A stretch of 64,000 bases of DNA from Streptomyces sp. NBC_00224. GTDB lineage: Bacteria; Actinomycetota; Actinomycetes; Streptomycetales; Streptomycetaceae. The notes beneath the pieces are model-generated. The model was not told where the DNA came from. It saw nothing but the letters and a program-made list of their open reading frames with translations, and did no database searches. Shown one piece after another: positions 10,032 to 22,865 of this stretch (position 1 is the first letter of the stretch; the number at the start of each line of letters is the position of its first letter). Location: the NCBI RefSeq assembly GCF_041435195.1, contig NZ_CP108106.1:6549501-6613500 (forward strand), written 5' to 3'. The translations under genes were made by a program, and so were the position numbers.

Positions 10032-10207
10032 CCGCCGTACCGGGTGGGCTGGTCGTACTACGAGGAGTCGGGCCGCTACCGGGAGCTCCAGCCGGTGTCG
10101 TACGTGCCGGGCGCCGAGGCCCAGCAGGAGCTACGGAGGAGCGCTGGGCGAAGCTCATGCCGCTCACCCGTGCCGCCTTCAACACCAACGGCCGCGTCGC
10201 CCCGTAA
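10032..10207 (+). pseudogene. thyX: Remnant of flavin-dependent thymidylate synthase ThyX
   Basis: Two blocks of unmistakable ThyX sequence survive. Block 1 (10032 to about 10130) reads YRVGWSYYEESGRYRELQPV then SYVPGAEAQQEL. Block 2 (10136-10207), in another frame, reads EERWAKLMPLTRAAFNTNGR then VAP and TAA. Intact ThyX is about 245 aa and has RHRVGWSYNEESGRYRE. Here the N-terminal ~90 residues are gone, about 20 are missing after YVPG, about 85 are missing between the blocks, and the frame shifts. The signature is also damaged: RHR has become YR and the conserved N is Y. Located directly before dapA, the normal thyX position in Streptomyces. The 180 bp upstream (9849-10031) contain no recognisable thyX sequence. 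Confidence 0.88.
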
Positions 10208-10308
10208 GTTGCCCGAATCGGCCCGTACGGGCACAGATGTGCGGATAGCCCGCGCAAAGTGTCCGTATTGCGGCGTTTCGTGAAGTTCATCTAGGCTGAT
10301 CAAACGGA

Positions 10309-10346
10309 CCCGGCACTGCTTGAACCCCCGAGCAGGCAGTGCCGGG
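10309..10346 (+). terminator. Perfect 11-bp hairpin between thyX remnant and dapA
   Basis: CCCGGCACTGC (10309-10319) pairs exactly with GCAGTGCCGGG (10336-10346) around a 16-base loop. Its place after the thyX stop suggests the old thyX terminator. It may alternatively act as a leader structure for dapA, whose start is 62 bp further on. No U tract. Confidence 0.55.
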
Positions 10347-10407
10347 CTCCCTCTGCCACGTCCCCCGAGGGGACACCGGGCGCTGAGCAGCGAGTAGCGT
10401 GTTACCC

Positions 10408-11307
10408 ATGGCTCCGATCTCCACTCCGCAGACCCCCTTCGGGCGGGTCCTCACCGCCATGGTCACGCCCTTCACGGCGGACGGCGCACTCGACCTCGAC
10501 GGCGCGCAGCGGCTCGCCGTCCACCTGGTCGACGCAGGTAACGACGGACTGATCGTCAACGGCACCACCGGCGAGTCCCCGACCACCAGCGACGCGGAGA
10601 AAGACCAGCTCGTACGGGCCGTACTGGAAGCGGTCGGAGACCGGGCCCACGTCGTAGCCGGCATCGGCACCAATGACACGCGTCACACCCTGGAGCTGGC
10701 CCGCACGGCCGAACGCTCCGGCGCACACGGCCTGCTCGCCGTCACGCCGTACTACAACAAGCCCCCTCAGGAGGGCCTGTACCGGCACTTCTCGGCCATC
10801 GCCGACGCCACCGAGCTCCCGGTGATGCTCTACGACATCCCCGGCCGCAGCGGTGTCCCGATCGACACCGAAACCCTGGTGCGCCTCGCCGAGCACCCGC
10901 GTATCGTCGCCAACAAGGACGCCAAGGGCGACCTCGGCCGTGCCAGCTGGGCCATCGCCCGCTCCGGCCTCGCCTGGTACTCCGGCGACGACATGCTCAA
11001 CCTGCCGCTGCTCTCGGTCGGCGCGGTCGGCTTCGTCTCCGTCGTCGGCCATGTGGTCACCCCCGAGCTGCGCGCGCTCCTCGACGCGTACCTCTCGGGC
11101 AACGTCCAGAAGGCCACCGAGATCCACCAGCGGCTGCTCCCGGTGTACACGGGCATGTTCCGTACCCAGGGAGTGATCACCACCAAGGCCGCGCTGGCCC
11201 TCCAGGGGCTGCCCGGCGGACCGCTGCGACTGCCGATGACGGAACTGACGGCGGAGGAAACCGCCCAGCTCAAGATCGATCTTGCGGCCGGCGGGGTACA
11301 GCTGTAG
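10408..11307 (+). CDS. dapA: 4-hydroxy-tetrahydrodipicolinate synthase
   Basis: Condenses pyruvate with aspartate semialdehyde, the entry step to diaminopimelate and lysine. 299-residue TIM barrel with the GTTGESPTT motif, the tyrosine region TPYYNKPPQEGLYRHF, and the Schiff-base lysine at about K170 in VANKDAKGD. I start at ATG 10408 (MAPISTPQTPFGRVL), the family start, rather than the in-frame GTG nine bases earlier. The gene stands alone behind the dead thyX and is followed by RNase J after 134 bp. Confidence 0.95.
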   Translation: MAPISTPQTPFGRVLTAMVTPFTADGALDLDGAQRLAVHLVDAGNDGLIVNGTTGESPTTSDAEKDQLVRAVLEAVGDRAHVVAGIGTNDTRHTLELARTAERSGAHGLLAVTPYYNKPPQEGLYRHFSAIADATELPVMLYDIPGRSGVPIDTETLVRLAEHPRIVANKDAKGDLGRASWAIARSGLAWYSGDDMLNLPLLSVGAVGFVSVVGHVVTPELRALLDAYLSGNVQKATEIHQRLLPVYTGMFRTQGVITTKAALALQGLPGGPLRLPMTELTAEETAQLKIDLAAGGVQL

Positions 11308-11441
11308 CCCCTGCGGGGTAGAGCTGTCACCACAGACTTCACAACTGAATACGAAGAACGAAACAGACAACAGCAAGTGCACGAATGTCATGCGCGCCAC
11401 GTGCCCTATAGGTACGTGGCGTGCGTGGTGAGGAGAGTCTT

Positions 11442-13127
11442 TTGAGTCATCCGCATCCCGAGCTCGGCACCCCGCCGCAGCTTCCCAAGAACGGCCTGCG
11501 CGTCACCCCGCTCGGCGGCCTCGGCGAAATCGGCCGGAACATGACGGTCTTCGAGTTCGGCGGCCGCCTGCTCATCGTCGACTGCGGCGTGCTCTTCCCC
11601 GAGGAGGAGCAGCCCGGCGTCGACCTGATCCTGCCGGACTTCAGCAGCATCAGGGACCGCCTCGACGACATCGAAGGCATCGTGCTCACGCACGGCCACG
11701 AGGACCACATCGGCGGCGTCCCGTACCTGCTCCGCGAGAAGCCGGACATCCCGCTGATCGGCTCCAAGCTGACCCTCGCGCTGATCGAGGCGAAGCTCCA
11801 GGAGCACCGCATCCGCCCGTACACGCTGGAGGTCGCCGAGGGCGACCGCGAGCGCCTGGGCCCCTTCGACTGCGAGTTCATCGCGGTCAACCACTCCATC
11901 CCGGACGCCCTCGCGGTCGCCATCCGCACCCCCGCGGGCCTGGCCGTCGCCACCGGCGACTTCAAGATGGACCAGCTCCCGCTGGACGGGCGCCTCACGG
12001 ACCTGCACGCCTTCGCCCGGCTGAGCGAGGAGGGCATCGACCTCCTCCTCTCCGACTCGACGAACGCCGAGGTCCCCGGCTTCGTACCGCCCGAGCGGGA
12101 CATCTCCAACGTCCTGCGCACGGTGTTCGCCAACGCCGACAAGCGGATCATCGTGGCCAGCTTCGCCAGCCATGTGCACCGCATCCAGCAGATCCTGGAC
12201 GCCGCCCACGAGTACGGCCGTCGGGTCGCCTTCGTCGGCCGCTCGATGGTCCGCAACATGGGCATCGCGCGCGACCTCGGCTATCTGAAGGTCCCCGCGG
12301 GCCTCGTCGTGGACGTCAAGACCCTCGACGACCTGCCGGACGACGAGGTCGTGCTGGTCTGCACCGGTTCGCAGGGCGAGCCCATGGCGGCCCTGTCCCG
12401 TATGGCCAACCGAGACCACCAGATCCGGATCGTCCAGGGCGACACCGTGATCCTGGCGTCGTCCCTGATCCCCGGCAACGAGAACGCGGTCTACCGCGTC
12501 ATCAACGGCCTGACCCGCTGGGGCGCGAACGTCGTCCACAAGGGCAACGCCAAGGTGCACGTCTCGGGCCACGCCTCGGCCGGCGAGCTGCTGTACTTCT
12601 ACAACATCTGCAAGCCGAAGAACCTGATGCCGGTCCACGGCGAATGGCGCCACCTGCGGGCGAACGCGGAGCTCGGAGCCCTCACCGGCGTCCCGAAGAA
12701 CCACATCGTCATCGCCGAGGACGGCGTGGTCGTCGACCTGGTCGACGGCGCCGCGAAGATCGTCGGCAAGGTCCAGGCGGGTTACGTGTACGTGGACGGC
12801 CTCTCGGTCGGCGACGTCACCGAGTCCTCGCTCAAGGACCGCCGCATCCTCGGGGACGAGGGCATCATCTCGGTCTTCGTGGTCGTCGACGCGTCGAGCG
12901 GAAAGATCGTCAGCGGTCCGACGATCCAGGCACGCGGCTCCGGCATCGAGGACTCGGCGTTCACGCCGGCGCTCTCGAAGGTCGAGGAGGCGCTCAACAA
13001 GTCCGCCCAGGACGGCGTAGTGGAGCCCCACCAGCTCCAGCAGCTGATCCGCCGCTCGGTCGGCAAGTGGGTCTCGGACACCTACCGTCGCCGCCCGATG
13101 ATCCTCCCGGTCGTCGTCGAGGTCTGA
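11442..13127 (+). CDS. rnj: Ribonuclease J
   Basis: Metallo-beta-lactamase/beta-CASP nuclease with 5'-3' exonuclease and endonuclease activity in RNA decay and rRNA maturation. 561 aa from a TTG start at 11442 (MSHPHPELG), chosen because GGAG sits six bases before it and the family begins here; an in-frame GTG lies 21 bp upstream. The metal-binding motif is intact: H84-G-H86-E-D88-H89. Further beta-CASP landmarks are DSTNAEVPG, CTGSQGEPMA and HVSGHASAGEL. It lies next to the rrn operon whose transcripts such enzymes process. Convergence of function is plausible but not shown here. Confidence 0.95.
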   Translation: MSHPHPELGTPPQLPKNGLRVTPLGGLGEIGRNMTVFEFGGRLLIVDCGVLFPEEEQPGVDLILPDFSSIRDRLDDIEGIVLTHGHEDHIGGVPYLLREKPDIPLIGSKLTLALIEAKLQEHRIRPYTLEVAEGDRERLGPFDCEFIAVNHSIPDALAVAIRTPAGLAVATGDFKMDQLPLDGRLTDLHAFARLSEEGIDLLLSDSTNAEVPGFVPPERDISNVLRTVFANADKRIIVASFASHVHRIQQILDAAHEYGRRVAFVGRSMVRNMGIARDLGYLKVPAGLVVDVKTLDDLPDDEVVLVCTGSQGEPMAALSRMANRDHQIRIVQGDTVILASSLIPGNENAVYRVINGLTRWGANVVHKGNAKVHVSGHASAGELLYFYNICKPKNLMPVHGEWRHLRANAELGALTGVPKNHIVIAEDGVVVDLVDGAAKIVGKVQAGYVYVDGLSVGDVTESSLKDRRILGDEGIISVFVVVDASSGKIVSGPTIQARGSGIEDSAFTPALSKVEEALNKSAQDGVVEPHQLQQLIRRSVGKWVSDTYRRRPMILPVVVEV

Positions 13128-13673
13128 CGACCCGTCTGACACCAACGGCGTACGCCCGGAGCGGGGCCCCTCGATTTGCGTCGGGGCGCCCCGCTCCAGT
13201 ACGTTTACATCTCCTCCAGACGGGAACCCGGCACCTTCGCGTGCCTCCCGCGTCATCGACGCGGGGACAGGGAAACCGAACGGGAGGGAAATTCCGACTC
13301 AGAATCTCTGATAAAGTCGGAGTCGCCGGAAAGGGAAACGCGAAAGCGAAAACCTGGAAAGCGAATCCCGCTGACTGGGAATCGGACACGAAAGAGTCTG
13401 ATAGAGTCGGAAACGAAGGAAGCGCCCGGAGGGCCCGGAAACGGGAACAAAGGAAGCGTCCGTACCTTGAGAACTCAACAGCGTGCCAAAAGTCAACGCC
13501 AGATTGACAACCCCGGCCCATCCCTTGTGGTGGGTTGGAGGTTCCTTTGAAAAGTCCTGTCGGCCCTTGTGGCGGGCAGGCAATTACACAGCGAGGACGC
13601 TGAGGACGGTCGGTCTTATTCCGACATGACTGTCCCGCTCTTTCGTGTGTGTGGACCGGATTACCGGTAAACA
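13128..13673 (+). promoter_or_regulatory. rRNA operon promoter and leader region
   Basis: 546 bp without a protein gene. It holds two copies of a 15-bp box, TCTGATA(A/G)AGTCGGA, at 13307-13321 and 13397-13411, 90 bp apart; each contains a -10-like TAAAGT or TAGAGT. This matches the known multiple tandem promoters of Streptomyces rrn operons. At 13467-13475 TTGAGAACT begins a motif found again in the 16S-23S spacer (15448-15456), probably a processing or antitermination signal. The sequence is purine-rich between about 13260 and 13460. Confidence 0.7.
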
Positions 13674-18603
<4,930 letters not shown>

Positions 18604-18606
18604 AGT

Positions 18607-18623
18607 TGCTCGCGTCCACTGTG
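18607..18623 (+). other. 23S processing stem, 3' arm
   Basis: TGCTCGCGTCCACTGTG, exact complement of 15458-15474. It starts four bases after the estimated 23S 3' end. Confidence 0.85.
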
Positions 18624-18679
18624 TTAGTTCTGAAATAACGAACAGCCGTGTTGTTGCCCGGTTTCGTTAATTTCATAGT

Positions 18680-18799
18680 GTTTCGGTGGTCATAGCGTTA
18701 GGGAAACGCCCGGTTACATTCCGAACCCGGAAGCTAAGCCTTTCAGCGCCGATGGTACTGCAGGGGGGACCCTGTGGGAGAGTAGGACGCCGCCGAACA
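18680..18799 (+). rRNA. rrf: 5S ribosomal RNA
   Basis: About 120 nt starting GTTTCGGTGGTCATAGCG and ending CGCCGAACA; the two ends pair as helix I. Internal landmarks are CATTCCGAACCCGGAAG and GGGAGAGTAGGACG. End positions were set by pairing. Confidence 0.95.
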
Positions 18800-18807
18800 A
18801 ATTTTCA

Positions 18808-18849
18808 ACGCGGGTTCCCGAGCTTCGGCTCGGGGACCCGCGTTTTTTT
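18808..18849 (+). terminator. rrn operon terminator
   Basis: 16-bp stem ACGCGGGTTCCCGAGC / GCTCGGGGACCCGCGT with a TTCG tetraloop and one G-U pair, followed by seven T. A textbook intrinsic terminator and the strongest in the window. Confidence 0.95.
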
Positions 18850-18872
18850 ATGCCCGATCACCTGCTGTTCAT

Positions 18873-19574
18873 ATGGTGCGAGCACCATGCCCAGCTATGG
18901 GGATCATCGGAAAGCTGGAGTCCGCGGGCTTCGCGGCCGGAGACGAAGTGATCGTGCCGGCGTACGACGACGGTGCGGTGGCCCGGGCCGTGGTGGCGGC
19001 CGGAGCCCTGCCGGTGTTCGCCGACATAGACCCGGAGACGTACTGCCTGGGCGTCGGGGGCATCGAGGCCGTTGTGACCTCGCGGACCGTCGGGCTCGTG
19101 CTCGTCCACCGCTTCGGGCACCCGGCCGACGCCGGGCAGTTCAGGCAACTCGCCGACCGGCTCGGGCTGCTGCTGGTGGAGAGGGACGAAGACGACGGCG
19201 CGGGCGGCGATGTCGTGCAACGCCGGGAGCGGGCCGGGTACTTGGACCGGCGGCTCATCGGCGTACGGACGCCCGTACCGGCCGCTGGGCACGGGTACCA
19301 GCGCTATGTCGTACGGGTTCCTGGGAACGGGCGGCCCGACCGGGACGCGTTCGCGCGGCTGTTGCGGCGGCGCGGGGTCGAGTGTGAGGTGCCCGTGCTC
19401 ACGCCCGTACACCGCACGCGGGAGTTCAGGCGGGTCGGCTGTGTGCTGCCGGAGACCGAGCGGGCCGTGGACGAGACGCTCGCACTGCCCCGTCTCGACG
19501 GGCTTTCCGACGCGGGCGTACGGAAGTTGGTCTCGGTCTGCAATGCCCTTGGAGGGCTGCTTCAGCCCGCGTGA
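18873..19574 (+). CDS. Shortened DegT/DnrJ/EryC1/StrS-type protein lacking the PLP lysine
   Basis: 233 residues resembling sugar aminotransferases of the DegT family, which are normally about 370-400 aa. The large-domain start (DEVIVPAYDDGAVARAVVAA, then GALPVFADIDPETY) and the C-terminal domain (GYQRYVVRV, RRRGVECEVPVLTPVHRT, PETERAVDETLALPRLDGLS) are recognisable. The central part that holds the PLP-binding lysine is missing between LLLVERDEDDGAGG and DVVQRRERAGYLDRRL. The frame stays open, so this may be a maintained non-catalytic protein rather than fresh decay. ATG at 18873; an in-frame ATG at 18897 is also possible. It sits between the rrn terminator and tRNA-Thr. Confidence 0.7.
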   Translation: MVRAPCPAMGIIGKLESAGFAAGDEVIVPAYDDGAVARAVVAAGALPVFADIDPETYCLGVGGIEAVVTSRTVGLVLVHRFGHPADAGQFRQLADRLGLLLVERDEDDGAGGDVVQRRERAGYLDRRLIGVRTPVPAAGHGYQRYVVRVPGNGRPDRDAFARLLRRRGVECEVPVLTPVHRTREFRRVGCVLPETERAVDETLALPRLDGLSDAGVRKLVSVCNALGGLLQPA

Positions 19575-19686
19575 CGGGGGTGCTGGGAAGGGCGCCGGAG
19601 GAACTGGCGAGCGCGGTTCGGACCACCGTCTGATTCGGGGTATGCTTTATCTCGTTGGTGAGGGGGAAACCCCGAAACAACAACCG

Positions 19687-19759
19687 GCCCCTATAGCTCA
19701 GTCGGTAGAGCGTCTCCATGGTAAGGAGAAGGTCTGCGGTTCGATTCCGCATGGGGGCT
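19687..19759 (+). tRNA. tRNA-Thr (GGT anticodon)
   Basis: 73-nt cloverleaf. Acceptor GCCCCTA / TGGGGGC, D arm GCTC...GAGC, anticodon stem TCTCC / GGAGA around loop ATGGTAA giving anticodon GGT, T arm TGCGG-TTCGATT-CCGCA. CCA is not encoded. A strong hairpin follows 16 bp later. Confidence 0.96.
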
Positions 19760-19774
19760 CAGGAGAAAGACGAT

Positions 19775-19806
19775 GAAAGGCCCCGCCCAATTGGGCGGGG
19801 CCTTTC
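19775..19806 (+). terminator. Terminator after tRNA-Thr (bidirectional)
   Basis: Perfect 14-bp stem GAAAGGCCCCGCCC / GGGCGGGGCCTTTC around AATT. It lies between the tRNA and the convergent 3' end of osaC and probably serves both. Confidence 0.9.
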
Positions 19807-19866
19807 GCGTTCTTACGGTCACCGGTTTCCGGTGGCCCTCGGCCCTGTCGGGCTCCCCGGCCCCGC

Positions 19867-22485
19867 TTAGCGCCGGGGCTGTTCCGGGATGCGCATCGAC
19901 AGGATCGCCATGTCGTCGGACGCGGGCTCGGCGGCGAAGCGTTCCACCGCGCGCAGGACGCGGGCCGCAACGGCGCCGGCGGTCAGGCCCGTACACGTGG
20001 CGAGGACGTCGGTCAGACCGTCGTCTCCCAGCATCCGGGTACCCTCGCGGCGCTCGGTGATGCCATCGGTCACACAGAGCAGGACGTCGCCCGGGTCCAG
20101 GGTGATCGTCTGCTCGTACAGCTCCAGGTCCTCCATGACGCCGAGCAGCGGCTGGGGTTCGGCGGCGGGTTCGACCGTGCCGTCCTGGCGCAGGCGCAGC
20201 GGGAGCGGATGGCCCGCGCACACGACCTTCAGCACCGCGCTGCCGTCCTCCTGCGGCCACAACTCGCCGTACAGGAGCGTCAGGAAGCGGCTGCGGGCGC
20301 CCTCGTCGAGGATCGCGGCGTTGAGGCGTTCCAGGACCGCAGGGCCGCCGAAACCCTCGCGGGCGAGGAGGCGCAGGGCGTGGCGGGCCAGGCCCGTGAC
20401 GGCCGCCGCCTCGGGGCCGGTGCCGCAGACGTCGCCGATGGCGAAGCCGTACGCGCCGTCGCGGATCGGGAAGAGGTCGTAGAAGTCTCCGCCCACCTCG
20501 TTGCCCTCGCCGGCCGCGCGGTAGATGACCTCGACCTCGACGCCGGGGATCTGCGGGAGGCCGGGCGGCAGGAGGCTGCGCTGGAGGGAGCGGCTGATGG
20601 CCATGCGCTCCGAGTAGAGGCGGGCGTTGTCGAGGGCGAGCGCGGCCCGGCGCGAGAGGTCTTCGGCCAGTTCCAGGATCTCCTGGCGGAAGTGGTCGTC
20701 GGAGGGCTTGCCGAGCGTGAGCATGCCGATGACGCGGTTGCGGGCGACCAGGGGCAGGACGACCGTCTCGCCGCCGACCGCGGCGGCCGTGGACAGTGTG
20801 GTGCCGAGGCCGCTGCCCAGGTGCGGGCTGGTGCCGCGGCCGAGGTCGCGCATGGAGGTGCGCAGCGCGGCCTGGTGGGCCGCTTCGCCGGGGGCGGTCC
20901 AGACGCGGGCGCCCGGGGTGGGGACCGGCTCCGGCGGGTCGATCTTGGAGAGGAGCGCCTTGAGGCCGTCGATGCGCTCCTCGTCCTCGTGGAGGACGTA
21001 CGACAGGTAGGGATCGGAGGCCTGGTCCGCGATCGTGTAGACGGCGCACCAGGTGGCGAGGGTGGGGACGGTCATCTGTGCCATCAGGGCCAACGTCTGG
21101 TCCCGGTCCAGGGTTCCCGCGAGCAGGTCCGAGGCTTCCACGAGGAAGCTCAGCGATCCCCGGCGCAGCCGTTCGAGCTCGCCCAGGCGGGCCGACTCGA
21201 CGGCGAGCGCGATGCGGTCGGCGGCGAACTGGAGGCGCAACGCTTCTTCGTTGGAGTAGCGCCCGGCCGATTCGGCGGCGACGCCGAGGGAGCCGGTGAG
21301 GCGGCCCTCGACCTTGAGGGGGACGGTGACGACCGAGCGCATGCCGGAGCCGCCCAGGATCGGGACGGCGCCGGGGAGGGCCGCGAGGTCCTCGTGGACG
21401 GCGGGCATCCTGGCCGAGCCGTAGCGGCCGGTGCCCGCTTCGACGGGCACGCGCGCGAAGCGCTGGCGGGCGGACGGGAGGCCGGTGGTGGCCCGGACCT
21501 CCAGTTCGGTCTCGTCGTCGGTGGCCAGGAGCAGGAACGCGGCGTCGCCGTCGAGCATGTCGCGGGCGCGCTCCACGGTCCGCTGGAGCAGTCCGTCGAG
21601 GTCGTCGGGGGCGGGGGAGCCGATGAAGACCTCGAACGGGTCGACGTTGCGGCTCTCGCCCATGGAGGCGGAGTCGGCGGGGGCCCGCACGGGGGTCTGG
21701 AGTACGGCTCGCTCGTCGTCGCGGACCAGCAGGCAGACGGTGGACGGCTCGCCATTGGTGTCGCGTACCCGAAGATGTGACGCGTACACGGGCAGGACGC
21801 GGCCGTCGGAGCCGCGGATGCCGTAACTGCCCTCCCAGCGCGAGAGTTGCAGGGCCTCGACGATTCCGGTGGAGGTGCCGGGGGTGTGCGGCCAGGCCGC
21901 GAACTCGGTGAGCTGCTTGCCGGTGACCTTCTCGGCGGGGTAGCCGAACAGTTCCTCGGCGTCCTCGTTCCAGGCGCGGACGGCGCCCGTGCGGTCGATC
22001 TGGATGACCGCGACGCGGACCCGGCCGTCGGTGACGGGCAGCAGCTCCACGGGCAGGGCCGGTCCGGCCGAGCGGGTGCCCACCGGGCGGGCGGGGAGGT
22101 CGAGCTGGAACCAGACGTGCTTCTGGGTGGGGGTGTACTCGACGCCCCAGCGGGAGGCGATGGCGGCGCACAGCAGGAGGCCGCGGCCGTTCTCGCGGTC
22201 GGGGCTTGCGACCTCGGCGGGGGAGGCGTGGAGCGGAACTTCCCGTTCGGGGTAATGGTCGGCGACCTCGACCCGGACGCCGTCCTCGGAGCGCAGGCAG
22301 AGTACGTCGGCGGCGGTGCCCGCGTGGACGACCGCGTTGGTGACGAGCTCACTGGTGAGGACGACGGCGTCGTCGACGACGTCCGCGTACCCCCAGCCCT
22401 GGAGGGTGTCGCGGACGAAGGCGCGGGCGGTCGCGACGGACCGCCCGACGGGTTCGAAGCTGGCTTCCGCCCGCGCGGTGATCAC
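19867..22485 (-). CDS. osaC: OsaC-type multidomain PP2C phosphatase / anti-sigma kinase-like regulator
   Basis: 872 residues from GTG 22485 (VITARAEASFEPVGRS), chosen because GAGGAG precedes it; an in-frame ATG 81 bp upstream would add a sequence-poor extension. Domain order: HATPase_c_2/RsbW-like (about 10-130, TSELVTNAVVHAG, ENGRGLLLCAA), PAS (about 155-265, AWNEDAEELFGYPAEKV), two GAF-like regions (about 305-630) and a SpoIIE-like PP2C domain (about 660-870, GGDFYDLFPIRDG, GDVCGTG, VTDGITERR). Divergent from osaA-osaB. In S. coelicolor OsaC is reported to shut down SigB after osmotic stress. The assignment rests on domain order and location. Confidence 0.9.
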   Translation of the reverse strand: MITARAEASFEPVGRSVATARAFVRDTLQGWGYADVVDDAVVLTSELVTNAVVHAGTAADVLCLRSEDGVRVEVADHYPEREVPLHASPAEVASPDRENGRGLLLCAAIASRWGVEYTPTQKHVWFQLDLPARPVGTRSAGPALPVELLPVTDGRVRVAVIQIDRTGAVRAWNEDAEELFGYPAEKVTGKQLTEFAAWPHTPGTSTGIVEALQLSRWEGSYGIRGSDGRVLPVYASHLRVRDTNGEPSTVCLLVRDDERAVLQTPVRAPADSASMGESRNVDPFEVFIGSPAPDDLDGLLQRTVERARDMLDGDAAFLLLATDDETELEVRATTGLPSARQRFARVPVEAGTGRYGSARMPAVHEDLAALPGAVPILGGSGMRSVVTVPLKVEGRLTGSLGVAAESAGRYSNEEALRLQFAADRIALAVESARLGELERLRRGSLSFLVEASDLLAGTLDRDQTLALMAQMTVPTLATWCAVYTIADQASDPYLSYVLHEDEERIDGLKALLSKIDPPEPVPTPGARVWTAPGEAAHQAALRTSMRDLGRGTSPHLGSGLGTTLSTAAAVGGETVVLPLVARNRVIGMLTLGKPSDDHFRQEILELAEDLSRRAALALDNARLYSERMAISRSLQRSLLPPGLPQIPGVEVEVIYRAAGEGNEVGGDFYDLFPIRDGAYGFAIGDVCGTGPEAAAVTGLARHALRLLAREGFGGPAVLERLNAAILDEGARSRFLTLLYGELWPQEDGSAVLKVVCAGHPLPLRLRQDGTVEPAAEPQPLLGVMEDLELYEQTITLDPGDVLLCVTDGITERREGTRMLGDDGLTDVLATCTGLTAGAVAARVLRAVERFAAEPASDDMAILSMRIPEQPRR

Positions 22486-22865
22486 AGAACTCCTCGTACG
22501 CGTCTCGACGGCCGGTTTCCCCTGCCGGGGTCCGGGAAGGTGCCCCCCGGGAATCAACACTCCCATGTGTGGCCCGCCCCCTCCGGTGTCCCGTGGTCGT
22601 CCTTGTGGCGCCCGCTGCGCCCCGGGCTCAGAGGAGCAGGGGGCGCTCCCGCCTTCGGACGGACCGGGGCGGTTGGACAGCCGGAAGCCAGGTTACTTAC
22701 CTTCGCTGTCCTAGCGGATGCCGGTCACCAGTGTTTCCGCCCTCCGAGGGCGGGGACGGTATGCGAAGCTGCCGAACTGTTATGGCCGGGTTCGGCCATG
22801 GTGAAACACTGGGAAGGCTTGAAGGAAGCCCGACGAGGGCGGTCGACCCCTGCGGGAGGGACACG
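22486..22865. promoter_or_regulatory. Divergent osaC/osaA promoter region
   Basis: 380 bp without a gene. A perfect inverted repeat ATGGCC-gggttc-GGCCAT lies at 22782-22799, 66 bp before the osaA start, and could be an operator. No convincing SigB-type promoter pair was found by eye. The rest is plain GC-rich sequence. Confidence 0.4.

Noticed and set aside
9944..10207. 87-codon plus-strand frame read as a separate small gene
   Set aside because: Its last 23 residues are the ThyX C-terminus and the rest is frameshifted relic sequence, so it is a pseudogene fragment.
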